Source: Kappaphycus alvarezii (taxonomy: Eukaryota; Rhodophyta; Florideophyceae; Gigartinales; Solieriaceae). From it: a DNA stretch of 64,000 bases. The stretch lies in the NCBI GenBank assembly GCA_002205965.3, contig NADL03000517.1:1612001-1676000 (forward strand). The letters run 5' to 3'. The notes beneath the pieces were generated by a model. It did no database searches, was not told where the DNA came from, and saw only the letters and a list, made by a program, of their open reading frames with translations. Position numbers and translations under genes: made by a program. Shown in pieces: positions 23,983-35,221 of this stretch. The stretch's first letter is position 1. Every line of letters starts with the position of its first letter.

Positions 23983-24922
23983 GATTGGTCATGGTCCATG
24001 GATTTGGTTGCTTTCTTACAAATCTTCTTTTCGCTGTGCGTGCGTGTCCTCGGTTGCCCGAGGCCGCGAGATTCTGAGTTTCGTGCTCATTCCGAAACTC
24101 AACACTCGCCTCGACACCGAAAGTGCATGTGCCAAGGCTATGTGAACATGTCTCCTATTGCGGTAAGCCACTGATGTTTGTGAAACTGGTTGAGCCAAGG
24201 CATTGCGTTGAAAGATTACGGGAGGAACGCGGCCGAAGACAGCGCCAAATGATACTCGTCACCTGGTAAGTTGCGGAGCTGGCGTCACACTGCGATTGCT
24301 TGTAGAGGTATGTGGGCTTCACGAAATAGACTGGTCCCTAGCACAATACATGACTCAAAACAGAGAATCTTGAGGTTGACTGCGTAAACATTGTTTGATC
24401 TGCGTCCGCAATCTTGGGTAGTACTTAACTCTACTTTGCAGGCAAGAGGCTGTCACCAAGCAGTCTGAAGAACATGACAAAACGTGGCAGCGAATAGTTG
24501 CTAGACGCCTGCTTGCCGGTCACGCCTCGTATCTAATACATGGTGGTTACCTGAGGAAATCGTAACGTTTGCAGACAGTCCCCGTTTCTCTCCAGCGGAG
24601 GTAACGTAAAAGGATGTTGCAACGAAATTCTTCCCAAAGTTACGTCAGTCTTGGTGTCGACTTCGCGGGCAACCCAGTAGTGGAGCTGGAGTCACCCTTT
24701 TACTTTGTCACACCGTGTAAGGATGCTGTCTCCGTTGATGACAGATATCTGCACTTTGCACATGGAAATTCATTATTTTGTGGGACCACCCGCTCCCTTT
24801 GAAAAGATAACGGGCCATAATTGAATAAATGAAGAGGATCTAGCCCGGAGATCACCAATATCAATCCGCGAACAAATGCTTTACCAATACAAGACGAGGG
24901 CCGCCGCCCGTGCGCGCTGCAC
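23983..24922. other. Intergenic region between convergent genes
   Basis: Holds the 3' ends of the convergent Luc7-like and Mpo1-like genes. Only short frames, no recognised domain or repeat. Confidence 0.45.
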
Positions 24923-25555
24923 TTAACCCTTTCGTGAGATTGCCTTTCTCGCCTTGGCCACAACTTTTGCCCTCAGTAATTTAGCCTTGGTGTCTTGCAT
25001 GAAGCCCATTGCAAAGACTAGGTCGAGCCATATGACGATGGGGGCGGCTAGTATGGACTGTAGGAATGAGTCTGTGAGAGCTGGCGCTCTACCTTCAAAC
25101 GCGTAATGCCCGACGAATTGCGAAAACCATCCAATGAAGTTTAGGGCACCGGCTAGCGGGACAGTCCCAGCGGGGCCAGCATAATCACACAAGGCACGAG
25201 AGATGGCATAGAAACCGAGCAAGAACGGGGTGTAGAGGAGACCGATTGTAAGATCAAGTACAAGGTAGTAGATGATGTAAAACAAGGTAACTACCCGTGA
25301 CAGGTCATCCGCAGGGGATGGAAGCTTGATAAGCGACAAAAGCGAGAGCGTTGTGATGACGATGGTGGGAACAAACACCATATGAATCCTCCGGTTGATG
25401 GTGTTGGAGTGGTACGAATTATAGAACGCAAACTGCCGTTCTAGCTGAGCAGGCTCGAAGCACGCATGTTGGTGAATTCCGTGGCTGGTTGGTTTTTCCC
25501 GAAGAAGGCCAAGGTTTTTGTTGTTGTCCGCAGCTGACGGTGGCGAGAGCTGAAT
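24923..25555 (-). CDS. Mpo1-like (DUF962/YGL010w) membrane protein, probable 2-hydroxy fatty acid dioxygenase
   Basis: Yeast Mpo1 is an Fe(II)-dependent ER enzyme that shortens 2-hydroxy fatty acids during phytosphingosine breakdown. Family marks are visible. FYNSYHSNTINRRIHMVFVP carries the N-terminal His motif, then several hydrophobic membrane segments, then FIGWFSQFVGHYAFEGRAPAL with the second His, then LQSILAAPIVIWLDLVF, and a basic tail (KAKLLRAKVVAKARKA). The first ATG in frame (25381) lies inside the conserved His motif, so it cannot be the true start. Conserved coding runs further upstream in frame to about 25555, where TTTACCTTTTATTCAG looks like a 3' splice site. A short first exon upstream is therefore likely, but it was not identified. 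Confidence 0.8.
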   Translation of the reverse strand: MQLSPPSAADNNKNLGLLREKPTSHGIHQHACFEPAQLERQFAFYNSYHSNTINRRIHMVFVPTIVITTLSLLSLIKLPSPADDLSRVVTLFYIIYYLVLDLTIGLLYTPFLLGFYAISRALCDYAGPAGTVPLAGALNFIGWFSQFVGHYAFEGRAPALTDSFLQSILAAPIVIWLDLVFAMGFMQDTKAKLLRAKVVAKARKAISRKG

Positions 25556-26209
25556 AAAAGGTAAACCCCTGCGTCAAGATACTGAATCGTTACTTTTCCA
25601 ATCCAGAGAAAATTAGTGTTGCGATTAAATCCGGAAAGTCGATGCCCCGAGAGATAGGTCTTCAGATGTTTTGCTCAATCAAAGCCTTGGGATATAAATT
25701 TCCGCAACTGAAGTGCCTTGGACTTTTGTTTGAGGAGTAGGGCGTGATTACTGGGTTTTTCCCGAAACCAGCTAGAATTCCAGCTAGGACATCTCCTGAG
25801 TTGCGCTCAAGGACCTTATGCGGCGAGGCCCCCCAAAAAATGCCATTTTTGAAAAAAACTCAAAAAAGGCTATTGCTCCCAGCTTCCCAATTCAGCGAGC
25901 AGACCTTTGTCAGGGCAGATGCGTTTAGTGAAGACGTTTGAGCGACACTGATGCCGCAGATCACTGGCATCCAACTCTCTGAAAAGTCCCACGACAGCGA
26001 AATATTACGGTTCCCACCATCTTACAGAGCAAGTTCTCACGATAATGCACTGAACTCAGTGGGCAAGCACTTGACTGGGCAATGAGCGACATCCATCTTC
26101 CATTCAACATCATCTGGGCAACAATTAGGTCTAACGACTTCCAAGTTTCACGTAGATGATGTTTCCAAACAATTGCAACGTTGGCCCTTTGGTCAGTAGG
26201 GATAGAAGG
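25556..26209. other. Intergenic, possibly the first exon and promoter of the Mpo1-like gene
   Basis: A GTAACG donor-like site lies on the minus strand about 45 bases above the proposed acceptor, but the sequence beyond it (to about 25720) shows no clear ATG-led exon. The rest holds no recognised gene. Confidence 0.3.
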
Positions 26210-27783
26210 CTATAATTTCTTAGACTTTCCGGAGGAGAAAAAGAACTTGTCCAAGGAGATGGCCCCTTCAGCCCCGTTTCTGGCCTTTTTGCTTGCCTTT
26301 CGTCCAGCGCTCGGTTTAACGATTGATTTCCGAATTGGTTTCTTCACCCCTCCCATGCTCTCCTCCCTGTGCAGTCGCAACGCCAGTTCCCTATCTCGCC
26401 TTTCTTGTAATCGTTTTTCATGGTCCAATTCACTATCCCGCACCGACTTATTCCCACTGTCCTGCAATGTATCCTGTTCGCTTGCAGAAAAGTATCGACT
26501 AATACTCTCATGCGCTGACGCGCGATCAAGAAAGTTAGTCCCCGTCAAGCCGACAAAGTTAATAGGAAACATAAACTGCTTCTCTTCTTTCATCACTTTT
26601 CTTAACACCCCAATAGCCAACTTCAAAATAGGCTCGGTCCTTCCCTCCGCGCCTGCCGCTGGCATGGGGACGGACCTCGAGGCACTGACCATGGCTCCAT
26701 GTCCCCCAGCCTGCCTGACTCGAAAGCTGATAACAAGTGTCCTTGCCTGTCGATTATGGAGCTCCGACTCGACAGCCACTCGCTCCGCAAGTTCCTCAGC
26801 TAGAATAGGGAGCCACTTCTTCTCCGCCGGTTCCAGACTCATAGAACGCTTAAAGCTTTTCGCGGCCAGCAGGCTCTTTGTCTTATCTCTTTCCTTAACC
26901 TCCGTCTCATCCTCCCCACGAACCGAGCGGTACACAAACTCTGCAAATTTTCTGCCCAGCTTGTGCTCCAGCGTGTCCATACTGAGTTGTGTCGCCTCCC
27001 CTGCGGTGATGACGCCCATATTCTCTACCTCCTTCCCTAGCTTGCCGCCTAATCCGCGCAACTTTCTCAACGGTACGTCCTTGATGAGATCGGCAATAGC
27101 TGAAAACGGCACGACGGTTTGACCATCGGGCTTATTCTTAGCACTAGCAAACTTTGCCAGTAGTTTGTTGACACTGACCCCTGCACTAACGGTGTAACCG
27201 CAATCGTTGAAAACCCTGCGACGGACGTCGATGGCAATATCCGCGGCATGGATCAAGCGCAAGTCCGACTCATTTCCCATATCGATATTTCCTCCCACGA
27301 CAACTATTCGCTGCGACTCTGCGGCTACCGGAAGGCCGTTTCGAGCCCTACGATCTGCCTCGATTGACACGTCAATGTACGCCTCATCGATAGATGCACG
27401 TTCCAACACAGCGTGATATCCGTGCAATGCTTTTTGCATAGCATGAAAGATGTTTGCCGAAGCGGCGCGATATCGTGCGAGCGATACCTTTTGGGTATTC
27501 AGGACATCGGGATCTGGAGAAAGGTGTTCGTCGGTGGGTTGGGCGTTTCCAATGGTCTCGACACATATACGAGATGAACGGCATCGCCGCAGAGTTTGCG
27601 AATTTGCTCAACAAGCATGCCACGTTTTACGCCCAACGCGCGAGCGGGATAACTTACGGCGAGGGCGCTGGACCATTGTATGACGGCCAGTGGGGTGTCG
27701 GGAGGGAGTTTTAAGCGCTTGCGTTCAACTTGGGCGTAGAAGCAGTCCAAGTCGAGGTGAAGGATGGAGGAGAGGGGTGGCAT
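26210..27783 (-). CDS. POLH: DNA polymerase eta (Y-family translesion polymerase), one frame break
   Basis: Polymerase eta copies past UV-damaged bases in the nucleus. The minus-strand frame starts at 27783 with MPPLSSILHLDLDCFYAQVE, the first metal-binding palm motif. AVSYPARALGVKRGM follows, as in eta rather than kappa. The second part has ERASIDEAYIDVS (catalytic Asp-Glu), then GVSVNKLLAKFASAKNKP, then thumb LRGLGGKLGKEV, then a little-finger domain. The end, about 110 residues, is basic, with no clear UBZ zinc finger. The last residues AISLDKFFFSSGKSKKL look like a PCNA-binding PIP box with Ala in place of the usual Gln. The frame changes by one base near 27560. Conserved sequence continues immediately in the new frame (ETIGNAQPTDEHLSPDP), so an indel, not an intron, is likely. 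Total about 523 residues. Confidence 0.88.
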
Positions 27784-28374
27784 GATGTTGAATGACAGAC
27801 AAAGATGGGCGGTTGGTTATGTTGGATTGGAGGCGACGAGTGAGGACGAAATCAGTTGTAGGTTAAGGGAAAGGCACGAGCCTAACGGGTCACATCGATG
27901 GACGGAGGATTGTCGGGAGTATGGCAGGTTGTGGATTCCCGCGAAATAATGAACAGTCTCTACGAGGCTAGTACAGCCAGTTTTCCTTTTGATATCTTAC
28001 AGTTGTTGACACAATTCGTCAAATAAAGTATAGTAGTTCAGTCCGGAAACAATTTCTATCCAACAATGCATTGGTCGAGTGTACTGTAATGTTGAAATAT
28101 TTTGGTGTTTTGTAAGCGGCATAAGAAAACTGACCAATGATGGTCTGGCTGGTGACAAAGTTCTATCGCACATTACAGTTACAGCGTGTACTGTACAGTG
28201 TATCTGTCACAGGTACAGTACTATGCTGTAATGCTCCAGGTACACGTACAGTACTGTACAGTCGAATTGCAATCATCACTGTCGCAACCCGTAGTAAACC
28301 TCAAAACATGGATTTCCACGTCCCGTTAAAAACAGCGCATCACTACGACACACGGCACCTCAGGCACCGAGGTT
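27784..28374. other. Intergenic upstream region of polymerase eta with GTAC repeats
   Basis: Should contain the promoter of the minus-strand polymerase gene; no TATA-type box is clear. From about 28170 to 28262 it carries several copies of a GTACTGTACAG-type motif, including GTACAGTACTGTACAGT at 28246-28262. Confidence 0.4.
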
Positions 28375-28625
28375 GACACCACCGTATGCCAAATTCACAT
28401 TCAATACAATTGTATCCACCGCACCTCCGGCTGCCCTGCCCACCCAGCACCCAGTGGACGCCCAAACATCACCACCTCTCCCACCGCACACCCTCCCCAA
28501 CCACCCCACCAACCACCCAATCCCTTCACCCCACAACCCCCCTCCCATCCCCACAACACACATTTCCACACAAGGTACCAGTGTACAGTCCCCAATTCCG
28601 CCCCTATACCAAAACACCCAGTAAT
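28375..28625. repeat. C/A-rich simple-sequence tract
   Basis: About 250 bases almost free of G on the + strand, rich in CCACC and CACCC. It is followed from about 28850 to 29030 by a tract with the opposite skew (G/T-rich). Frames within both are compositional. Confidence 0.5.
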
Positions 28626-31346
28626 GCACAAGTGAAAGCCACACCACTCACCCACGCTTTGATTACAGTGCAGCGTATAATGTCAACAGGCGCGCAGTCC
28701 AACGCTCGGGTGGACCACAGCACCGCCTTTGGCGTACACGCGCCGGCACTGGCGTCATAACGACGACATTTGTTTGCCTTGCGTTGTGCGGTTTCCTGTG
28801 ACGGGACAGTTTGAAGGTGTATCGCTTTGTGACTGGTGCGGTGCTTTTTTGGGGGGGATATTGGGGTGTCTGAATTGCGTTTGTTTGTTTGGCGACATTT
28901 GGATTGGTTTGGTGCCGTGGATGCCGTGGTTGGGTTGGGACAGCTGGGTTGCGTAGTTTGAGGGGTGGTGTTGGGTGGGTGATGGGGTTGGGGGCTTTGG
29001 GTGGCGGTCTAGTTGGAGAGAGTCGTTTAGATGAATCGACTGTCATTGTTACACATTTGTGTACGTGGTGATGCGGTGATTGTCATCCCGAGGCTTGGGC
29101 ACTAATTTTAATCAACCAACTACTGTATAGGCAGGGGGGGCCAAATGCGAAAGCTCATGTCAACATCAAGCCTTATCGATGAATCCAAGTCTTGGAAGTG
29201 TGACTTTGTACACCCGGCAGATTTTTTGCTTAATACATGCCAAAGGACTCTAGTACGTTGGCTTTGTCCAAGATAAAATGATAATCAGCTTAAAACTCCT
29301 TTCTCAGTGGACCGCTGTGAAGAGGGGACATTGAATCTTGTGTGGCCATCGGGCAGAGGGGGGGAATGTCGGGTGGTTTAATACTTGAAAGTATTTCAGG
29401 TCGGTTGGGGCAGAGTGAATGGAATGCTCCCCAGCAATAATGTAATATCTAAGCCACTGTCGTCTACAGAGTTCAGTACCCTACCATAGTTTCATACAAA
29501 GATCAGTTTCCCGGCTGCTATTTCCATTGGTCTCGACGGCTTCGACTCTAGTGGCCATGCGCAGAAGCGGTACAGTAGTACTAAGCCCCGTCAACCGCTG
29601 TCTGTAACATCACCGCACGAAAACTGCCTGTTCGCCCAACATTCAAACAGAAACATCTGCAGAGACCATCTGGCCAATCGCATGGTCAGCGTCGCATCGA
29701 TCGGTAACTAACTCGGCCACTATGCCTCTTTTCTCGCTTGTTCAAAATGCACTTGTTGCAACGTTGGAGTTCATCCATAAAATCCAACAGGCAATTCAAC
29801 CTCTCTACATCGATGGAGTCGTCACCTCCCTGCACCAGGGAACCATATTCGTACTACTGCATGCGAAAAGTGATGCGGATTCTCAGTAGCTTGATCGACC
29901 TGGCGCACTATGTAGAGAGCTGTTATAAAGTGTTATATACAACTTGAGAGATATTAATTTCTGCTCTTCTGCAGCCGCTCCCACTTCCTCCAAAGCGCAC
30001 AGAGAACGTTCTTGTGTCAAGACGGCGAGGTCAACATAGTCGGGAACCGTTTCGCGCCCACCCTGGTTTTTTAAACGCAGTCAGGGCGCTATTTCGGCAG
30101 CCAGTCTTTCTACAACTCACGCTCCTCCATGTCTGGCCTCGCAAACTACCTCTTCCCCCCTTAATTGAACTTATTCAAAAACACCTTTCACCATGACAAA
30201 TGCTTGTTTGAGGGCAATCGATTTCGAATTACAATAGGATCTGTCCCGCTTCATGATTCCCGAAAAAATAAATTCTACGCGGTCCACCGTACGCGACCAG
30301 CGCGCAGAGTGACGACACAACCCCTTTACGGCAAGTTCGACGTTTACATCTACGATGGCACCGCCTGTGAATCCGAGCCGACGCCCGATACAAGGCTTGT
30401 CCCGGCAACTGCAACCTAGCGTACGGCCACCACCTACCGCTAATCTACCCCGGCATATCGATATACGGATTCGGACCAACATGACAACTCTCCAGGCTGA
30501 TCCTTCCTGAGTCAGATATGTACCTATGACTACCTTGCTAGACCTCGCTGAGTGGAATGTGGATTTAAGCGCCATCACGCCCCAACGGAAATGATCAGGG
30601 CAAAAAATGTACAGAGAATAATCGCGGAGATTGTGCGATACCCTTGCACAGTATCCACCACTGGTTCGAAAGCAGTCACAAGTCCCGCAAATGAACCTTC
30701 CATTTGCTGCGCACAGACAAACAGAATATGTCCTCATGGAACCATCACTCTGCTACCGTTTGCTCTCACCAGAGGTACAGTCGTTCAGATAAGTGCAGGG
30801 ACCATTCGTGACAACCTTGCGCAAGACCAGTTCGTGTTGCTGCCCATTCTGGAGAGTCTTCTTTATTACCCAACACGCATTTGAGGAACATGACTGTAGC
30901 GGCAAACGCTCCTAAACAGTCAGTTGTGCGCCCACCCCCCATCAACTGGCCATTGATTCCGATGCGGCCGATAGAGCGATTTCTCCGCGACTCTTGCTTT
31001 AGAATAGTAGGGATGACTGGTAGTGGTAGCGCAAACGGTAAAGGATTGCACATTAATGCCTCAAGTCTTGGCACTCCCAATCGATATTTCCATCTTGCGC
31101 CCTTGTCTTGGAAGTGTTTCGTGAAAGATGTTGCTGTGAAGGCCCCTGTTTCTAACCTAGTGTCCTACCCTCAACCTAGTACCTAGTGAAATGAGTCAGC
31201 AATTCCACTTGCCAACCCATCACACACAGTCGCCAAAAGCCTGCGTCTCCAATAACAGTCACAGACATATGATACAAATCCACATACAAATCCACAGTTG
31301 CCCCAAACCTTTCAAACCAGCCGTTCATCCAAGCCACACACGCAAC
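28626..31346. other. Long stretch without a recognised gene
   Basis: About 2.7 kb. Frames of 60-190 codons exist on both strands (for example the minus frame 30171-30737), but none shows a known domain or convincing coding composition. The end near 31200-31340 is the 3' flank of the zinc-finger gene. Confidence 0.35.
29722..29889 (+). CDS. Possible small protein, 55 residues
   Basis: ATG at 29722 and stop at 29887-29889. The product looks amphipathic and globular rather than random (MPLFSLVQNALVATLEFIHK at the start, then a short Ile/Val/Leu-rich part). No family is recognised. It could equally be the first exon of a spliced gene, because the frame ends in TCTCAG just before the stop. Confidence 0.2.
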   Translation: MPLFSLVQNALVATLEFIHKIQQAIQPLYIDGVVTSLHQGTIFVLLHAKSDADSQ

Positions 31347-32774
31347 TCAACGTTTCCGGGTGGCTGAAAGTGCAGCTTGGGACGCATTCAATGCTGCTTG
31401 GGCCGCCCTTGCCGCGGCCTGTCCTTGCCCATTCAACGAGTCCTTGTGAAACCTCCGTTTATGTTTCCCTAAACTAGAACTCTGTGTAAAACAGCTGGAA
31501 CACTGGTCACAAACCCATGGTTTCTTTTTCTCATGCACTGCGGTGCGATGTGCCTCGCGCGTACTAGAATCCGCAAAGCTCTTATTGCAACTCGGGCACG
31601 CAAATTCACGCACCATCAAATGGACCGTCTTAAAATGACGCTCCATGACATGACGCCTAACAAAGCTCTGAGTACAAGAATGCATCAAGCATAAGAACCT
31701 CCCTTCCGGAGTCTTTGTCACCTCCCTCACATCAGGATGTTCCAAAAACTGATGTTTCCGAAACTCAAGCTCCGTTTCAAAGCGACGTGCACAAGGATGA
31801 CAGTACAACTCTGGAGGCGGGCGTGGCGGAACGCGCGTTTTAGACTTGTGGCTTTCATGGTCACGGGACTCACTAGGTGGCTTTGGAGCGCTCCTGGAGG
31901 GCACTGGCGTGGGTACCGCAAATTCCATAGACAAGCGAGTGGTCTTATCAAAGGCGTCGGCAGGAGGAGGCGTAGATGTTGTCCAACCATCCTTTTGTTG
32001 CGGGACGGGGTGTTGGGCGGCGGCAACGGCGGGGTGGCCTTGAACGGGGGTAGGTGGAACGGCGGCGGCATGAAGGGCGAGGGCCTGGCTGTGATGGTGC
32101 GGATGCGAGGGATCGACGACAGCGGCCGGATGTGGTTGAGGAAGCGAGGTCTTTGGATGATACGGGTTGCGCACATCATGGATCTGAGACGGGGGGCCCG
32201 TATGATGCGGGGGGGGATGTGGAAAGTCGGTGTGGTTCTTGTGAGGCGGTGCAGGAGCGACAGCGGGGTCCGGCGCGTGTGCCTCGGGGTGTGTTAACGG
32301 GGCATGAGACGGGCCGGGGTGAGAGGATGGGCGCGGGTTGTGGGGATGGCGGGAGTGGGAGTGGGAGTGATGATGATGGTATGTTTGTGGTGGCGGCAAC
32401 GGTGGGATGTGTGGGATCGGTTTGGAGACTTCTTCGTTGCGATGATTGCAAGCGTTTGCTCTGCAAAGAGAGTTTGAGGAGCAGCAGGAAGAGACACAAC
32501 GACGACATCCTTGGGCGGGAAGGCTGGCTCGTTTGGAAGGGGGGTTGGAACTTTCGGAGGAGGGGCGAGGACGTTTAAGGGAATTGTTGGGGCGGAGGGT
32601 AAGGGAAATGTTCATGGAGTTGTTGGCGGCGTCGTCGAGGGAAAGGTGTTCGACGGTGTAGCCGACGTGGTTCATCATTCCTTTGATACGAGAAAGGACG
32701 GAGAGCACATCGCCGTCTGCATCGATAGGGTATGCACATGACACACATTGATCTCGGCGATTGGGAGTACCCAT
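31347..32774 (-). CDS. C2H2 zinc-finger protein with four fingers and a long His/Pro-rich linker
   Basis: Probably a nuclear DNA-binding regulator. The ATG at 32774 (MGTPNRRDQC) gives 475 residues. The N-terminus has a CVSCAYP pair of cysteines that may bind metal, and a Cys cluster (GCRRCVSSCCSS) lies near residue 90. Residues of about 120-310 are low complexity, dominated by His, Pro and Ala, including HHHHSHSHSRHPHN. Four C2H2 fingers follow at about 324-346 (YCHPCARRF), 361-385 (CLMHSCTQSF, with a wider Cys spacing), 392-414 (FACPSCNKSF) and 421-443 (WVCDQCSSCF). An Ala-rich helical tail ends the protein. The finger tandem fits sequence-specific DNA binding; targets cannot be inferred. 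No frame breaks. Confidence 0.85.
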   Translation of the reverse strand: MGTPNRRDQCVSCAYPIDADGDVLSVLSRIKGMMNHVGYTVEHLSLDDAANNSMNISLTLRPNNSLKRPRPSSESSNPPSKRASLPAQGCRRCVSSCCSSNSLCRANACNHRNEEVSKPIPHIPPLPPPQTYHHHHSHSHSRHPHNPRPSSHPGPSHAPLTHPEAHAPDPAVAPAPPHKNHTDFPHPPPHHTGPPSQIHDVRNPYHPKTSLPQPHPAAVVDPSHPHHHSQALALHAAAVPPTPVQGHPAVAAAQHPVPQQKDGWTTSTPPPADAFDKTTRLSMEFAVPTPVPSRSAPKPPSESRDHESHKSKTRVPPRPPPELYCHPCARRFETELEFRKHQFLEHPDVREVTKTPEGRFLCLMHSCTQSFVRRHVMERHFKTVHLMVREFACPSCNKSFADSSTREAHRTAVHEKKKPWVCDQCSSCFTQSSSLGKHKRRFHKDSLNGQGQAAARAAQAALNASQAALSATRKR

Positions 32775-33601
32775 ATTGAGTGGGGAGAGAGGGTGAAGCA
32801 ACCAGGAAGGGTTGAAGCGAAAAACGGAAACGAATGCGATAACCGCGTCTTGCGGCGGGCGAGACTTGTAGATGATGTGGGCATGATTGGTACAGTAGAC
32901 AGTGCAAATGGTGGTAGACGGTTAAGTGTTATTCGTATCTGTTGGCAATGCCGTGGATGCCGTGGATTTGGCAGCTGTAGAATATTTCGATTTCCTGGAA
33001 ATCGTGCTGTAGTGTCTACAAATTTAGTGCACTGCGCCCGTTTTGGTCCATTCATATTCCGCTATTTCATTTTGTGCTGTACTCACCAGCACTCATTTCA
33101 AGAAAAAGTGAAATGAGCTGCCCCCAGGGCTAGTTTTGCGCATGATTGGGAAATAGGTTTGTATTGAAAAAAGGGAAAATTTGATACATGCAGCATGAAA
33201 AGTCGACGAATATTCAAAAATACACCGGTGCCATTTAACCGAGTAGTTTAATCTAATTCGATTGGTAGACAGTCAATGGCTTGTGCAGGATTAAACGGCA
33301 GAGTGTGCAGCGTTATCGGGAAGTGCATTGTCGTAATTCGTTGCTAGTTACGAATAGCCATACACTGGTATCTCCATCCTGAGCACGAGTGCAATTCAGC
33401 AGCGCTAGTGCAGCCGCCTTGGAATAATAATCAAAAACTACGGTAATTATTGGGCGGTGACCCGCCATTCACCTGGACGTCTTGTACTGCACTGTTCGGT
33501 ATGATGGATGTACTGTACAGTACAGTACAAACACAGCCGGGACATTACAGTTGTCCGTACGTTTCCAAGCCTCTCCCAGATATCAAGCACTGAAATTCAT
33601 A
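32775..33601. other. Intergenic region, upstream of the zinc-finger gene
   Basis: Promoter region of the zinc-finger gene and 3' flank of the tubulin cofactor gene. It contains GTACTGTACAGTACAGTAC at 33510-33528 and TGCCGTGGATGCCGTGG near 32950, a 17-base string also present near 28912. No further gene seen. Confidence 0.45.
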
Positions 33602-35221
33602 CTAACTTGGGCGGTCGCACAAAATCTCAATACATTGGTCCGACTGCCGATTAGAAACATTGTGGCCCGAACCGCCAAGCCAAAACGAAAGATGACGGCT
33701 TTGATCTTCAACAGATTCCGTCCGATCTCCAACCTTGACGTAAATCCGCTCAGAGCAATCCATTCTTAACAATCTCTCTGCCACCCTCTTCACTCTCTCC
33801 ATTTCAACTCCCACCGGCATCCACCGCACCACATGAACCTTCTCCTCCGCCGTTCCTCTTGTCATCATCACCTTGACCAATCCCTGCCGCAAACTCCCAC
33901 CTCTGCCATCTCCCCACTTGCCTAATTCAACATCACCATACTTTCTCCGCAACTCCTCCATCCGTCCATGCCTTCTTCCCCCCTGCTCCTCTCCAAACTC
34001 TCTCATCTCCTTTGCAATCACAACTCCCAAGTACCTTCTCTCCGCGTAAACCCTTTCATCTTTCCCCACGCTACTCCCATCCAACACCTCCAAGTTTCCC
34101 AACTTTCCAATCGCCACCATCCTTCCACTTACCCCCATACATCCCCTTGTCATAAACCCGTTTCCTTTCACCCTCAGCCGTCTCAATCTTCTCACACTCC
34201 TCAACCCCTCCACCACTCCCCACCCCTTAATCTTATTTTCCTCCACACTCAACACTTCCAGTCTCTTAAACAACCCCTCAAACCCGCCCTCCCAGTCCTC
34301 CAGCCCATTCCGACTCACATACAGCTCTCGAAGCCTGCTCATTTTCCCCAACACCCCTACCACGTCCTCCCACCCTATGCAATTCCCATCCAGATCCACC
34401 ACCTCCACCTTCTCAAAACCCACCTCAGCCTCCCACCCCATCAACCCTCTCAATCCACACCCATGCAACCGCAGCTCTTTCACACCCCCCACCACTCTCA
34501 CAATCTCCTCCACCCCCTTCACGCTCACAACACATCCGTTTAAAATAATCTCCTTCATCATCTCTCCTCCGCACACCCCCTCCAACCTCTCCCCTTGCAA
34601 CACGTTCTCCCTCAAATCCAACACTTCAATCCCTGCAAACTCCTTCAAAATCTCCACAATCACCCCAATCTTTCCAAACAAACTCCTCCCAACCCTCAAC
34701 TCCTTCACACTACTCAATACCTTCCCAACCCCTTCTCCAATCCATCCAACCCCCATCCCACTCACATCCACCATCTCCAAACCTTCTATCTTCCCCCCAA
34801 ACTCCCCCATCCGAAACTCCACCGCCCCACCAACCCCCCCAACCACATGTTTCTCCTCCTTGTAACTCACATCCCCCGCCTCCCTCACATACCGCTCCAT
34901 CACCGCATCCAACAAGTAAACACCCCGCGTCTCCAACTTACTCGCCTTGACAAAACTACCCCCCGGTTCATGCCGCGTCTGGAAATATCGCTTACCCTCT
35001 ACCACTCCATCATGTTTCCCACGCGTCTCATCATCCCATTCAATCCCATACCATATCTGATCACCATGCGACTCCACACTTCCAATATACCGAACCGTTC
35101 CACGCCCACCCTTATGTTGCACCCGGTCATTCAACTGCACCGCCGCAACTACCGGCACAGCCACCGTTGCTGCATTACCACCACATGATGTCCCATACAT
35201 ACCCTCAACGGTTGAAGCCAT
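33602..35221 (-). CDS. TBCE: Tubulin-folding cofactor E
   Basis: TBCE captures alpha-tubulin and, with cofactors C and D, helps assemble the alpha/beta-tubulin dimer in the cytosol. The ATG at 35221 (MASTVEGMYGTS) gives 539 residues. All three family domains are in order. A CAP-Gly domain lies at about residues 38-95 (GRGTVRYIGSVESHGDQIWY, then the family's GSFVKASKL end). Leucine-rich repeats run from about 130 to 400 (IEVLDLRENVLQ, VEVVDLDGNCIGWEDV, LRELYVSRNGLEDW, LEVLSVEENKI). A ubiquitin-like domain closes the protein. Intronless and unbroken. The coding strand is very purine-rich, so the + strand looks C-rich, and several overlapping frames on the + strand are shadows. Confidence 0.9.
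   Translation of the reverse strand: MASTVEGMYGTSCGGNAATVAVPVVAAVQLNDRVQHKGGRGTVRYIGSVESHGDQIWYGIEWDDETRGKHDGVVEGKRYFQTRHEPGGSFVKASKLETRGVYLLDAVMERYVREAGDVSYKEEKHVVGGVGGAVEFRMGEFGGKIEGLEMVDVSGMGVGWIGEGVGKVLSSVKELRVGRSLFGKIGVIVEILKEFAGIEVLDLRENVLQGERLEGVCGGEMMKEIILNGCVVSVKGVEEIVRVVGGVKELRLHGCGLRGLMGWEAEVGFEKVEVVDLDGNCIGWEDVVGVLGKMSRLRELYVSRNGLEDWEGGFEGLFKRLEVLSVEENKIKGWGVVEGLRSVRRLRRLRVKGNGFMTRGCMGVSGRMVAIGKLGNLEVLDGSSVGKDERVYAERRYLGVVIAKEMREFGEEQGGRRHGRMEELRRKYGDVELGKWGDGRGGSLRQGLVKVMMTRGTAEEKVHVVRWMPVGVEMERVKRVAERLLRMDCSERIYVKVGDRTESVEDQSRHLSFWLGGSGHNVSNRQSDQCIEILCDRPS

Noticed and set aside
26181-27122. 313-codon plus-strand frame
   Set aside because: Opposite to polymerase eta; Ser/Leu-rich shadow without a domain.
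26210-27783. Polymerase kappa/DinB as identity of the Y-family polymerase
   Set aside because: The AVSYPARALGVKRGM and ERASIDEAYIDVS blocks and the N-terminal start directly at the palm fit eta better than kappa, which has an N-clasp.
28663-29046. 127-codon Pro/Thr-rich minus-strand frame
   Set aside because: Created by a G/T-rich tract on the + strand; no domain and no conserved pattern.
31737-32661. Plus-strand frames rich in Arg, Gly and Trp
   Set aside because: Antisense shadows of the His/Pro-rich zinc-finger gene on the minus strand.
33968-35188. Long overlapping + strand frames rich in Pro, Ser, Thr and His
   Set aside because: They are antisense shadows of the purine-rich TBCE gene; the composition follows from the complement of its codons and no domain is present.
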